In this document: one piece after another, positions 45,031 through 57,674 of the stretch | How the letters are laid out: each line of letters opens with the position of its first letter | Position numbering within the stretch: the stretch's first letter is position 1 | From: Chinchilla lanigera | Taxonomy: Eukaryota; Chordata; Mammalia; Rodentia; Chinchillidae | DNA length: 64,000 bases | NCBI RefSeq assembly: GCF_000276665.1 | Contig: NW_004955480.1 | Location: forward strand, 7,644,175-7,708,174 | Reading direction: 5' to 3' | Notes under the pieces: model-generated | Databases searched by the model: none | Told to the model about the DNA's origin: nothing | The model's input: only the letters and a program-made list of their open reading frames with translations | Position numbers and translations under genes: made by a program

Positions 45031-46099
45031 AGTGTGTATGCATCCACATGAATTTCCCTTATAATAACAGACCTCCTAACCTCAGGTAAGGAACCTCTGT
45101 ACTGATTTGAGGGTTTGGTTGGGGGGAAGGTTGATTTTGTTTTACCTTGTCTCTGCCTCCCTATTGCTTGGCACACTGACTGATACCCGGGTGAATAAAT
45201 CAGTGACTCAGTGAATGGATGAGCAGTCAACGGATATTTGAGGACAGAGCCAACATCACTTTCAATTTCCTCTGGTTAAAGTAGAATAAGGGGCTCCTCT
45301 CCCTGCAGCATAGTGTCATCTCGATGATTAAACAAGAGCAAGAAGGAGAGGATTCCAGAAGTATTCACAGTCAAATCCTTCAAGCTCGCCCTGAGAGCCA
45401 GGGAGTCTGAGCATTTAGGAGAGGCTTTGTCCTAATGGTAACTTCTCAATCCTTGTCTCAGGCCGGATCAAGGCCTAAGCCTGTGTGAAGGATGGGAGCT
45501 TAGCTGTTCGCCACGTGACTGGCCTCCTTGGCCTCCATCTTTCCCGTCTGACAGAGGCTATCCTTCAGGCCTGGCATGAGAAGAAATGTAAGTGCCGCCA
45601 GAGGAAAGGCCAAACTGTCAGTCACTTTCAAATTCTTTCCTGAAGCAGGGGAAAGAAGGAGAGGCTCTGAGCCTTTATGTAAATATAGGGACAAAAACTT
45701 CAAAGGTACCAGGCTAAATTCTGAAATGTGGGCCTAATGTGGCCAGGCCTAGTAATTTAATTTAACAGTCTATTTTCTCTTCTCCTCCCCTCACTGCCTG
45801 TTCCTCAAGGAACACAGAAGGCTTTGTGGATCTGATTTCATTAATCTTCAGGAAATCCCAGAGAAAGACAGACTTGAAGCAAGAGGCTGTATTCCTTATT
45901 CCTGGGGATACTAGGTCCACGGAACCAACTCACAGGTGTTTATCTCCCAAATGCCGGAAGCTGTGTCAGCATTGTTCCAACTGTCTGCCATCAGCAGAGA
46001 TGCAGGGGCAAAGGTGGCAAGACAATCAGCATCTTACTGGTGGGACACTCAATCTACCTGTATGCTATACCAGTTACCCTAGACCCAAGGATCCCCAAA
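45031..46099. other. Unlabelled stretch
   Basis: A plus-strand open frame of 93 codons at 45826-46107 contains several Cys and His residues (CLSPKCRKLCQHCSNC), which looks finger-like. However, the spacing fits no zinc-binding family I know and it has no context. No named repeat was recognised. Confidence 0.35.
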
Positions 46100-46290
46100 T
46101 AATGTAGAATCTAATAAAAATCTCTATTAATCTATATCTGATAAACCTATGAAACACTGTATAGCAAATAATCTGTCACAATAATCTATAATCTATATTA
46201 TATAACTAACTCATAATAATAATGTCATGTCTAATAAAAGCCAAATTACCCTATATACTGTATAATAAAGCTTTGCTATTTAACAATAAT
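46100..46290. repeat. AT-rich degenerate short repeat
   Basis: The words AATCTATA, TAATCTAT and ATAATAA recur many times across about 190 bp, without a fixed period. It is low-complexity sequence. Confidence 0.7.
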
Positions 46291-46680
46291 TTAAGAGTAA
46301 GTGCCATTAAGTTTTCCCGGGCTCTATGTAAGAGGATGCTCTGGAGCCATATGGCCAAGGGCACAGAGAGGTGAGGATGAGGGCTTAAAGGACCCTCCCT
46401 GCACTGTCTCTGTCTTCAGCATCTGCGCCTACTTCATTTGAAGAAGGTTCAAGTATTGTTTTTTCACCAGCATAGGAAATTACTGCTCTCAACTGCCTAC
46501 AGAAGACCAAATTCTCCCAGGATGACAGAATTCTTAAACTTTAGTGGTATTGTGAAGGGAAAATTGTCAATGATTCCTACATTGACAGCAGGGAAATATG
46601 ATTAGCCCCTGACAAAATTTTATGATATCAGATAAAGAGATATTTTGAAGAAAAGATGGTAGAAAAGAGACCAGGCCAAA
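46291..46680. other. Unlabelled stretch
   Basis: No gene or named repeat recognised. Confidence 0.4.
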
Positions 46681-46681
46681 T

Positions 46682-46683
<2 letters not shown>

Positions 46684-46726
<43 letters not shown>
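46684..46726. repeat. (AC)n microsatellite
   Basis: Uninterrupted AC array of about 21 units, the purest dinucleotide repeat of its kind in the window. Confidence 0.97.
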
Positions 46727-46728
<2 letters not shown>

Positions 46729-48904
46729 GCCAGCAGGAGACTCTTTACTGGGAGGGAGGAGAAGGGACTTAAGCTGAACTGGGGCTTTGGCTGATGGGAG
46801 AGAGCAATTGGCAGAGAGGGTGACAAAGCTGCTGTTCATAGAGCATCAGGCTTTTATTGATGCGTGGGGATGGACTAAATCTGGTATTTTTCATTGGCCA
46901 GGGCATGGCTCCAAAAAATGTTTCTTCTTGTGACAGACTTCAACCACTGGGTGGTCAAGGTCAACTCATCCCAGAAGCTGTTAAATTTTTGTATATCCTG
47001 TACCAATATCCTGGCCTTGTACTTGGAGGGCTAACAGGTAACCAACTTTACTGTGGAATTACTGAGTTACTCTTACAATAGGTGTCGTTTTGTGTAACCG
47101 TCGTGGCCTTATGACAAGGCTGAAGCACTTTTAACATTTGAGTGACTAAAAGACAAAACCATGAGCTGGGTGAAGGAAACACAGACCAGCCCAAAAGGGC
47201 AGTACCCCAAGCTAAGCCTGTGTCATGGTCTTGGTCAAAATATTTCATGTTTGAAACCATGTGTACATGCAGAGCTGAGCAGATGCTGACTAAAGGATTG
47301 ACAGCAAAGAAGAGAGACATAATATGAAGCCTTTTACCCCATTTTCATCACCCTTCAAGCATCTAACAAAGGCTCAACTGAAGGGTTCTCAACAAAAGCA
47401 ACTTTCATGTTCCTGGGACATAACCCAGGCAACTGTTATTATAACCCCCACGTTAGAGGTATTATCCACAGCAGATCTAGTGGGAAACTAAACATGTATT
47501 TCCCAGTCGTGTGACCTTCAAAATTAGTGATTTGAAGTTGACCAAGTGCAAGTGAACATAGAGGGCTTATTAGGTTTTTATCTTGGTAACAATTTCTCAT
47601 TTTATGTAAACATTCGGTTTTTGTGGTTTTTATCAGGGTCTCATGATAGGTCTGTTGAAACATACCATGCCAAAAGGATAATAGTAACTGGGCCCAGGAG
47701 TTTATTTTGTTATCCCACCTTTCTGTACAACCATAGTGGTCCATAACTAACCCAGTCTCCATTTCAGTATTACCATTGTTTTCAAAGTTTGCAGGCTCTG
47801 GAAGTATAAAATTTCCTTGCTTAATTGCCCAGCCTATGTCAAGTATCTTTTATTGTTCTTTTAAATTTAATCTCACAACGTAAATGACCCAGAAGTTTAA
47901 TGTCTTTAAGTTTCAGATTCCACAGATAATACCTACTTAATAAATTCCCAAGGGATGGGGAAAAATCTTTTGCACTATTTTGCACACAAGAGGCTCATGC
48001 TTTTCAAAATTTCTGTTAAAGAAGTGAAACTGGTTTTGTTCCATTCATTATTTATCTGATTTAACACAGAAGTATGATCTTAGTATCCTCTTAATGTTTA
48101 TGGAAGGAGCAAATATGCATTAACATTACATATAAATGATTTAAACATGGTACAGTGTTTCAGAAAGTTTACCTTATGATTTAGTGAGAAAGCATTGATA
48201 TTTAAGCACTAGTTATGTGGTAAGTAGGCAAAATGTCAACAGAATGACAGAAGGTGCCAATTAAGTAATTTATCATGGAAGTCTGTTAAAAGATTCTAGA
48301 TCTGTATGCACAGGGACCATTCTATTATTTAGATGTGTATTTTCATTGCTAAGCTTATGTCAATGAAATGACATAAATTCATTTACAGTAGGCATAATGA
48401 GTTCACTCAACTAGATTGATAATGTGGAACATCTGTCAAGATGACCTTCCAACATGCTCATCTCAGTGATGTCACTGGACTTGATGGTTTGTGCCTCCAT
48501 AAGGGCACCAAGTGTTAAGGTCATCACATGCTGGCTATAATATTGCAGACTGAGTCATGTCACTAAAGCTGTGTCACTCAATGTGTTTTCTAAATGACTC
48601 TAGTCCTTTGGGACCTTAAGAGAACAAAAAAGGAAACAGGGAGGTAGGGTAAGAGTAAAGAGGAATTCCCATGATTCTTTATGTTTGGCAAGTACAAGAA
48701 TAAACTGATGTTGTAAGATTTCTCAGAGCCTTTAAAAAAACAACTGTGCATTATGACTTTCCAAGTGGAGAACTGGAAGTTCAGTGCTTAGTGCTCTACT
48801 TGCACTCAGGGCCGTACTACATCATGTAGCCCTGCCCCACATGCCTTTGTCACTGAATGTGACTCAATGTTCATTGCCCAAAACTCTCAATTCCTGACCC
48901 AGTA
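46727..48904. other. Unlabelled stretch
   Basis: A 107-codon minus-strand frame at 47439-47762 has no domain I recognise. 47760-48780 is AT-rich with no repeat hallmark. I can add nothing more. Confidence 0.4.
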
Positions 48905-49262
48905 GATCTGAGTTGTCATAACAAAATACATGAAACTAGATGATTTGTTAGTAATAGAGATGTATATCTTACAGTTCTGGAGACTAGGAAGTCTAAGATC
49001 AATGTGCCAGCAGACTTGCTGTCTGGGGAGGGCACATTTTTTGATTCATAGATACCATCTCTGTGCTGTGTCTTCATATGTCAAAAGGGGTGAGGATACA
49101 CTCTGATATCTCTTTTACAAGGACACTAGTGCCATTCACAAGAGCATGCCTTATTCTATGCATTCCAAAAAGCCTCACTTCCTAATGCCATTGCACTGCA
49201 GATTCCGTTCCAACCCATGAAGATTAAGGTGAAACAAACACTCAGTCTCTATCACAGTAGCA
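48905..49262 (-). mobile_element. MaLR-type LTR, antisense
   Basis: TGAGTTGTCATAACAAAATACATG, ATATCTTACAGTTCTGGAGAC, AGGAAGTCTAAGATCAATG, CCTAATGCCATTGCACTG and GAAACAAACACTCAGTCTC are in MST/MLT antisense order. Confidence 0.78.
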
Positions 49263-50974
49263 TGGTGTGTCCCTTGAGGACCATGTAGGATTTTGTACCA
49301 GCTTTCAGTCCTCAGGTGCTACTCCTCCACTGGGGGGAAGAACTAGTGTGAGACTACTTAAATCCCAGATTTAGGCAGGGTTAAGATCAAACCAGGGCCT
49401 CACTCAGATATCAGATATCAAGTTCAAGGAACAGACACAATGGGAAAGGAAAGAGATTCAAATTCATACATCCACTGGAGATGAGCAAGGACATGAACAA
49501 AAGAACTCTGAAGCAAAAGAAATTTGTTTAAAGCATTGCTAAGGATGATATGGGAAACATGGTAAGTGCAGACAGCCAGCTAGACTGAAAAACCCAGAGT
49601 GCACACTTCAGTAAGGATCCTGAGGAGACGCTAAATGAACCAAACTAGGTACCCAGAAGCCCAGGCTCCCAAGCTTGTGTTTTCTGGTGTACTTTTTGTT
49701 ATTCACAAAGCTCCTCTGCTTGGCCAAACATTATTAGTCAGGATGCTGAAGAGCTCGTCCTAGGCTCATCTGTGTACTTCTTTGAAGACTCTACTTTTGG
49801 CAAAACCCCTGCTGAGTCAGCCTCCCAACCACTCTCCCATTCTTCTTACCAATCATGGACCATATTGTCCACATCCACAGATGTCCCTGACCTCCTGTCT
49901 TTACCAATAATGCCTTTTGCTTGGTTTAACCAGAATCTCCCTTGCTACTGTTTCCTCTTAGTTATTTTCTGTCCATGGACCCCACCCTGCTGCTTGGCTA
50001 CACATCCCCAGATGCCAGTGCTGTATTTGAAGTCCCCTTAACTCCCTCTGCAAAATCTTATTGCCCTGGCCACTGTCCCCATCATAGTGATCCCAAATAG
50101 TCTTCCTTGATGAACTTTAACAACTATCATTGAATTATTTTTTTCCTTTAATACTACAATAACCCAAAGTTCAACAAGTCATCAGACTCCCCAAACTCTG
50201 ATCACTACAATGTCTGCCTTAGTTTCTAGTTTAACTCTACTTAGTTCCCCCAGAGAGACTGGAAGCTGATGAGTTCTTGCCAGCCTCTTTCTGTAGAGTA
50301 ACTTTCTTGTATGCCCCAGCTGCCTAAAAGGATCTTGTATTAAAACAGAAAGATCATGCACAATACTAATATCATCTCCCCTGACTTCTGCTTCTTTATT
50401 GCCTCAAGACTCCAGAGGGGAGAAAGGAAAGAGAAGACCCACTCAGAAAATCAAAGATCACAAGCTGCAAATCAGCTGCTTCTTGCTCATCTCACTTTCC
50501 ACTTTTATCCCTTGACACTGGTATTTGAGCCTGGACTGACTCTTCTGGGTTTCCCATCCCATTGTTCTGAAAATATTTTGTATAGCATAATAGTTTATAT
50601 ATGTGAAAATATATACATATTTACAGATCATGTATACAGTTATATCATTTCATCCTTACATATAATTGATGCCACCATAAAATGATGATATAATTCAAAG
50701 TGTTATTTACATAGCAATAAAATAGTAATTAAAAACCAGTATCCACCTCACAGTTTAATAAATAGAACATTTTTGGAGGCAGTAAAGCCCCATGCATGTG
50801 TTTCATGGATTATATCACCCTCTCAACCTCTCATTGTAAGAAACTGCACTACTAAATTTTATGTTAATCATTCCCTTTTCTGTTATTAGTTTTGTCATGG
50901 TTAACCTAAAATGATGTAATGCTTTGTTTTACCTACTCTTAAATATTGGGTAGAAGAAATCATATTATGTATGT
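49263..50974. other. Unlabelled stretch
   Basis: 49770-50340 is pyrimidine-rich on the plus strand and might be an old, unrecognised repeat. 50570-50760 is AT-rich. No gene recognised. Confidence 0.4.
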
Positions 50975-51320
50975 GACAGTTAACCTTGATTATCATCTTG
51001 ACTGGCTTGGAAGAAACTTGGGAAATCATTAAAGCACATTTTTGGGTGTGTCTGGTGTGTCATGGATGTGCAACCTTGAGTACTTTATATAGACCCTGGC
51101 ACCTTCCTCTCTATTATTATTATTCTTTTCTGCACTTCCTGATCACCATGAAGTGAGCAGCTTTGCTCCACCCCACCCTCCCACCATGATGTGTCTGCCT
51201 CCAAACCAAAGAGCTATGGACTGAACCCTCTGAACACATGAGCCAAATTAAACTTCTCTGCCTTAAAGTGCAGATATCAGGTATTTAACCCCAGTGCCAA
51301 GGAAGTTGACCAATACAGTA
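50975..51320 (+). mobile_element. MaLR-type LTR, sense
   Basis: GTGACAGTTAACCTTGATTATC, TTCCTGATCACCATGAAGTG, CCACCATGATGTGTCTGCC, CTATGGACTGAACCCTCTG and CATGAGCCAAATTAAACTTC, ending near GTTGACCAATACAG. The A-rich polyadenylation block is present. Confidence 0.78.
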
Positions 51321-52464
51321 TATATTCTTCTGTAGTTTGTTCTTGTCACTCAATTTTGAGAATCATAATAAATACAACTTTCCTTTCTTGAATCCCATCA
51401 CTGTATCACATTTTACTCTTTGAATGCATCATGTATTGTCTCACTTCTACTGTAGATGGACATTTGGTTATTTCTTGCCTTTTGTTATTATGAAAAATAC
51501 ATAGTGTGTATATGCTTATATTGGGCTATGTTATAAAAGCATAAGAATTTCCTAGGGTGATGCTTCTCAGTTTTTTGCAATAGCATCTGCTAAAATGTTT
51601 TAAAGGGTAAATATTTCTCATTTTTAAATGGGCCTCTAAAATCTGTAATAAAAGTTTAAATCATTGCAAGTATTAATATTATCCATGCCATTAATATGGT
51701 TAAAACTTGTAGCAATGCAAATTCAAATACAAAGGCAACAGATGTTGGCACTTTCTTTTACCAGTTTCTGTCCTCCAATGAGGGTTTATCTTGTATGCAC
51801 ATAAGGGCAGGAAAGGGAAGCTAAGGTAGTGATGAGTTGCATGAGGAAACTGCAGGCCACCCTGTTTCTGGACTCAAAAAGTGGAAAGTCCAGAAAGTTG
51901 CAAAACACTGAAACATACTCTTTGTAACTGAAGGAGTATTGCTACAGAAAAATCATTCAACTCTTTTAATTTTCTCTATATTTTATGCAAAAAGTTACTT
52001 AGTAATCTAGCACTTTAAAAATTATTTTTCAATAATCTATCAGCTGACAACTTGACTAGGTCTTTCTTCAACTTGGATGTAAGTAAAGAATTTGAAACTA
52101 CTTGATGCACACAGACTTTTTCAATTATTTGAGCTAATCACTTTTTCATTTCTGGGTAATAGAGGAAAAATGGTTTATCATATATCAACTCCAGAAAGCT
52201 CTATCAAATAACATCTCATATATTTGTAATTTTCCACTTAGAGGCATCTTGCTTAACCTGACTTGGGGATAGAAAAAGGAAACACTGTGTGTTTTCATTA
52301 TCATCAAATTTTGCTGATAAGATGCTAATATCTTAACATATATTTTTAAAATCTTCATATGAAAATAAATGAGTATCAGCTTAGTCAATCTATTAATAAT
52401 CAAAATGTAGCTGAACAGGCATAACTGGTTTTTAATTAATAAGCCAAATAAACCAAGCCAATTG
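51321..52464. other. Unlabelled AT-rich stretch
   Basis: No named repeat or gene recognised. Confidence 0.4.
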
Positions 52465-52562
52465 TTTTTTTCTGTTTGTTTTGCTTAATTTGTGCCAAGG
52501 ACCAGACCTAGGGCCTCTCACATGCTAGAAGAGCACTCCACCATTGACCTACACCTTTAGCC
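52465..52562 (-). mobile_element. ID-type SINE, antisense (old)
   Basis: A T-rich start (the tail), then GCCAAGGACCAGACCTAGGGCC, TCACATGCTAGAAGAGCACTCCACC, ATTGACCTACACCTTTAGCC. Read on the minus strand this is the tRNA-like SINE body with decayed A and B boxes. Confidence 0.8.
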
Positions 52563-52667
52563 TGAAATGTACTTTCTATAAAAACAGCATCTGGCTTAAT
52601 TTTTCAAATTAGATAAATGTGTATTGTGAAGCCATAAAAAGTATTTCATTTTTTATTTATAACTCTA

Positions 52668-52735
52668 AGATAGATAATAGATAGATAAGTGGATGGATAA
52701 ATGAGTGGGTAGGTGGGTGAGTGGATGGATGGATG
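52668..52735. repeat. (GATA)n/(GATG)n/(GGTG)n degenerate microsatellite
   Basis: GATAGATAATAGATAGATAAG passes into GGATGGATAAATG, then GGGTAGGTGGGTGAG and GGATGGATGGATG. Confidence 0.93.
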
Positions 52736-53549
52736 TTGAAATAGATAAAGCTTTGGCCTGAATACATTATCTGAATGAAATAAGGTGTTGCCACCTTTGA
52801 TAGTCACACTAGGATATATTTTTTCATAATAGGGATTTCAAGAGAAAAATTGTTAAATGAAAATTGTTATCATTGGTGCTGGATTTAGAGTATTCTAGTG
52901 CGAAACAGAATACCATATTTCTGACAAAAGGCTTAACTCTTTTAGAAAAATTTGTAGGATTAGGAAAATAAAAGGTACCCTATACTGTGTTTATTTCATC
53001 TTTACTTTAAAAAGTTTCAAGGCAGTGATATTTTGCATTGCCTGCTTTGTTGGTTTCTTTGTTTGTCTGTTTGTGGCTGAAAGGTTTTTGCATTTCAGAG
53101 CAATGTACCAGAGTAAGAGAGGTGGGGGAGAGGCTTTCCTTCTTTTCTTGTAACAGGATAAGAATGATCAAGAAAGCAGCTAGGAAAAGAGAATCAGCAA
53201 GAAGCTTTTATACAAAACATGTTGACAGATTTAGAAGAGAGTGTGTATGGCTACTGAAGATCTAAAAATTAATGCACTTAAACCTGCTTGTACCTGCAAA
53301 CCTCCCCGTAAAATCTCTGTGAAGTCCCAGGAGATACACACGCTACATTCTGAAGAACATTGTCAAGGGATACATACTTAGGAAAAGAGTTGAGAGCCAT
53401 AGGAAGTGTGTGTCTTCAACTTCATTAGGTCATACCAAAGTGAATGTGCAGTGTGCACCCGCATAGCATGGAAAGTCCTTGTGCCTGCACTTTCCCAGCC
53501 AGTGACATGTGTCATCAAGACTTTTGCTCAACAAATCTAATGGTTGTGA
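52736..53549. other. Unlabelled stretch
   Basis: A 75-codon open frame at 53038-53265 starts with a hydrophobic stretch, but nothing supports it as a gene. Confidence 0.4.
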
Positions 53550-54350
53550 AATGCTTTCTCCTATTTTAATTGCCATTTCTTTCATTACTATTGACACTGA
53601 GCATCTTTTCTCTTGCTTTTTTGGGGTGGGGGTGAAGTAGCCACATTTTCTTATTTTTTATTAAACTTATTGATACAGTTTAAATATACACAATGATCAC
53701 ATTCATCATAGGGAACTTGTACATTTTCTTTTGCTTCTTGGTCCTTTATATTTCCCCTTCTGTGAAATGTCTGTTCATATCTTAGTGTATTTATCCACGG
53801 GGATCATTTAGATTTTCTTTTGTTGACACTCAAGATTTTTTAAATATTCTGTGCATTAACAATATTTATCAGTTATATACTTAAAACTCTCATAAAATTA
53901 AAAAAAATAAAATAATCCTGGTTCATGGTTTCTCTTATCACTGTGTTTATAATGTATTTATATAAACAGGAATTCTCAATTTTAAAGTATTTGAATTTAT
54001 CAATATTTTCTATCAAGAATTGTGCCTTTTGTATGTTAAGAAATTCTTCTCCCTTCAGTATCATAAAGGTGTCTCCTATCTTCTATTTTAAACACTTTGA
54101 AGTTTTACCACTCATACCAAGTACTCCATCTACTTAGAATTGATTTTTTGCATCTGAGATAAAGGATTCATTTTCATTTCTCAATCTCTGGAAACATACT
54201 TGCCCTCATACTGTGTAAAGGCTCTCCATTCTTTCTTCACTGTTCAGAGGGCCAGCTCAGTCACCTACCAGTTTTCCTCCCTGTTTGGTTCTACTGACCT
54301 GCCTAACTACCCATGTACCCAAGTTGCAAGATCTTAATTATTCTAGCTTT
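53550..54350 (-). mobile_element. Antisense L1 ORF2 remnant, first segment
   Basis: TTGCCATTTCTTTCATTACTATTG, GAGCATCTTTTCTC, GAAATGTCTGTTCATATC, AGTTATATACTTAAAACTC and TTCTATTTTAAACACTTTGAAG are the usual antisense order of an old L1 ORF2. Frames are closed. It is interrupted at about 54360 and continues from 54945. Confidence 0.75.
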
Positions 54351-54359
54351 ATTACAACA

Positions 54360-54940
54360 AATCCTGATACCCAGAAGGGCAGGTCTCCATCCCACCTGGG
54401 CTGAGACTTCATCAAGGTGTCTTGACTGATTTTGGTTTTTTGCCTTGGTGGCAGCCATAACTACACTGCTCAGCTCTACCTTCAAAGAGAGATCCTGCCA
54501 TAGGGAAGACACTGAGGGGACATCTCCAGCTGAAGATGCCTCCAAATCTGCTCCTGCTTCAATCCTGAGGCCATGCACTCTGACAAACCAATGCTGGTTG
54601 AGGAAAGGCTCACTACATGTGGTAATCATTTCACCAAATCTCACCATTGGACCAGTGGGGATTTCTCCCAGCTGTGCCATAGATGAGGTTTTTTTCTTTC
54701 CATAGTTTCATTTTCCCCTCACATGGATCATGCCAACATGGCAATCTGAAGGCTCTTTCTTTCCATTCCTGCCCCTTATTCCCTTTATTTTTATGCCCAA
54801 TACTTTTGCCCAATAAAACTATTTTAACTCAATTATGCTCAGTAAAACCAATTATGCCCAATAAAGCCTCTTTTAACTCAAACTTCATCTTGGCATCTGC
54901 ATTCAATGTAGCACAACCAATGCACACTTACTAGAAAATT
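54360..54940 (+). mobile_element. LTR-like insertion in the antisense L1
   Basis: The segment is foreign to the L1 on both sides. Near its end are AATAAAACTATTTTAACTC and AATAAAGCCTCTTTTAACTC, then CATCTTGGCATCTGCATTC. This looks like the polyadenylation and U5 region of a class I LTR. CAATAAA-type units are repeated two or three times. No gene and no confirmed termini. Confidence 0.5.
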
Positions 54941-54944
54941 GTAC

Positions 54945-55640
54945 AACTTTCTGACTATGTTCCCAAGAAAATGTGCTAAAACACCAAAATTGGAATTACA
55001 TTGATCTACTGGGAAATTTGGAGAGAATTAATATGTTTATAGTGTGAATACTGTCTAAACATAAGCATGCTATGTATCTATTTAGTTTTCTTAAGGTCTT
55101 TCAATAAAGTTTTTAATCTTTAACAAAAAGTAAAGTGTGGAAAGGGCATTATACATGTATGGAGAGGGAACACATTATCAAAATGTCATCCTCTGTACTT
55201 TATATTTTGCATTGGGATTTTAACTAATTGGAAATCTTTTTGCAACTTATTTGAGGTTTTTATAATTTCTGTTGTATTATATTGCTGATATAAAAATTGC
55301 CTTAACTTTTGTATCTTAAGTCAATAGACAATCTTATTAACTCTTTTAACTTCCTTTAACTTTTATTTAGGTTTTCTTGATAGGCTGTATTTACTATGGA
55401 TTATAACAACTACATTCATTCCTTTCCAGTCTTTAAAACTCAGTGGGATTCTTGTCTGATTCTGTGAGCAGTGACTCCAGCAGAAAATTAAATAGAAGAG
55501 GTTACCAGGGCATCCTAGTTTTGCTCTGAAACTTAAAGAGAAAATTTTCAAATGTTTTACCTTTGCCAGTGTTGCTTGCTGTAGGGTTTTTACAGATCCT
55601 TTAGTTTCTTTCTATTGTTCATTTCAGTATTTTTAAGTAA
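54945..55640 (-). mobile_element. Antisense L1 ORF2 remnant, second segment
   Basis: ACATTGATCTACTGGGAAATTTGG, GGTCTTTCAATAAAGTTTTTAATC, TTAGGTTTTCTTGATAGGC, GTGACTCCAGCAGAAAATTAAATAG and CATCCTAGTTTTGCTCTG continue the antisense ORF2 order towards its 5' side. Confidence 0.75.
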
Positions 55641-56294
55641 TGATGGTTGATATATTAGACTCCATGGTACCCTAGCCAGTATCACCCAGCCCTGCCTTTT
55701 ACTCCAGACATTTTATACCAGTTTTGTGCAGTCTATCTGGGCATCACTTGCATCTGATGTATTATGGTATTAGATTACTGAGTTTTAAAAATATATCCAC
55801 TGTTGTATTTTGTACATCCTATTTATCTGCTTTCCATTTTTAAAATGTCCTACCCACTTATTGGATTCACTGAATTTCTTCACCATCTCTCCCCCAACCC
55901 TAAATAGATATTCTTCTCTACTTCTTTAACCAACAAAACTGTGCCCTCTGTCCTGTAAGATGTTGAGCAAATGTGACCCCTGTGGGGAAGACTTCCTCCC
56001 ACTCTGAACACACTGTTTAGGTTGATACATCAGCTCTGTAACCTCATGGGCCATATATCTGGGAGCTTAACATACATCTCCAAAGCCTCTGCCATTGTGC
56101 AAGTTCTCCTCCATCCCCAGTGCTAGTGTATACGAGACACCAGGCTTCTACCATAGGTGAACCATTCAGACTTTGAGCCAGATTCTGTCCCCACCTATCT
56201 ACTTAGCTACATCGATTCTCCTTTCTCATCTTTGTTTTCTCTTTAAGTTTTAATATCTCTTTAAGTTTTAATATCTTAACTTTGTCTTTTTCTG
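55641..56294. other. Unlabelled stretch
   Basis: CTCTTTAAGTTTTAATATCT occurs twice in tandem at 56235-56276. Nothing else recognised. Confidence 0.4.
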
Positions 56295-56678
56295 CTAGAT
56301 CATTTGCAATATCAAGTGCACTATTATTTCATCAAACCTTAAAGAGAATGACTCCATAAACTGCTCCTCCCCTGGCATATACTCTCCAGTTATATTTATC
56401 ATTTCTGCAACATCCTTCTCAGAAGTTTCAAAAGAGAATAAAATCCATCCCTCCCCATCAGGAATGAGATCATACCAAAAGACCAACAAAAGTTGGCCTA
56501 GATCTTGAAGGGGGGTTAATTTCATGGTACAAATTTTTTCCCAAAGTTTTGCTATGAGATAGGGAACCAAATTGAGGCCTTTGGTATCAGAAGTGGGGTA
56601 GTAATGATGTGTAAGGATGGGATTTTCAAGTTGTGTCACTTCCTTCTGGACTAGCAATGAGAACCCCATCTCTGGCAT
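56295..56678 (-). other. 127-codon open frame of unknown origin
   Basis: The product is even in composition, with no low complexity, no membrane segment and no motif I recognise. Its initiator is weakly placed and frames upstream on the same strand are closed by stops. It could be a piece of an endogenous retroviral gene or chance. I cannot assign it. Confidence 0.25.
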
Positions 56679-57674
56679 CAGGGTGGATTATAGGTTATTC
56701 CTGGAACACTCAAGCATCATAATCACTAAGGTTTTTACTTTTCATGAACTAAGGGTGGACAAAGCTGGAAGCAGGCGTACTTGTAGGTACTATATTTTTG
56801 GCACCTGAGAGATGTAGAAGAAATAATTATCCAAAGTACAATTGGATATCTATTTCCAAGCAGTGTTATTAGAAATGACAAATGATGGGCTAGGATCTAT
56901 TAACTCAAAATTTAAAGCAATATGTGCAAGACATAGGGCATTCTTGGCAGTTCTTTGTCTTCTATAACCAGAAGGCAGATCAGGTACCAGACCTAATTTA
57001 AAGAATCATAGCATCTCAGAGAAACTTGGATTATAGCCCAGGAGAGCATATAGTGAAAAAGTCAGGAGTCTGATACTCTAAGATTTGGAATGGGGATTAT
57101 CAGCTAGCTGTACATTAAAGCAGTGGCCCCCAGATTCCTCTGAGCCTCCTGGGCATGCGGAAATGACCAACCCTGTACTTGGAAAAGAGAAAGATTCCTG
57201 AATACTATGTGAAGACCTAAAATGAAGCAGGTGCTTTATAAAATAATACTTGTATGCACCAAAACATTTTCCCCCTGCCCTGTCCTGTTGGCCAGCACCC
57301 CCATAATTAGAGCCAAATCTTAGCAAAAATAACAAAGAAAGCATCAATTCTGCTGAACAGGGAAGGAATTATATGCTAATGGAACATTGAGATCATGCTA
57401 ACATACACTACTAGGAATCAGAGAAGAAAACCAGATGTGATCCCAAGCACACTAGATAAATGGGAGAATATGAACATAGATAATGGAGCACTTAAGAACA
57501 TGGGATTCTTTCTTCTCTATAACATAATATTTAACATCTGACAAAGACCCCAAGTGATAGTCCATTGCTGGGGTAATGCTTGGGAACTTGGGAAGAGCAA
57601 GCGAGTTAAAGGAAGGATGAGAGAGCAAATTGTTGAAGGAAGGATTGTTGAAGGAAGGATGAGAGAGCACACTT
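56679..57674. other. Mostly unlabelled; short tandem repeat at 57606-57670
   Basis: The word GAAGGAAGGATGAGAGAGCA occurs at 57611 and again near 57650, with ATTGTTGAAGGAAGG between, making a small imperfect tandem array. No gene recognised. Confidence 0.45.

Noticed and set aside
45826..46107. Cys/His-containing 93-codon frame that looks like a zinc finger
   Set aside because: Spacing of the Cys and His residues fits no zinc-finger family, and there is no gene context.
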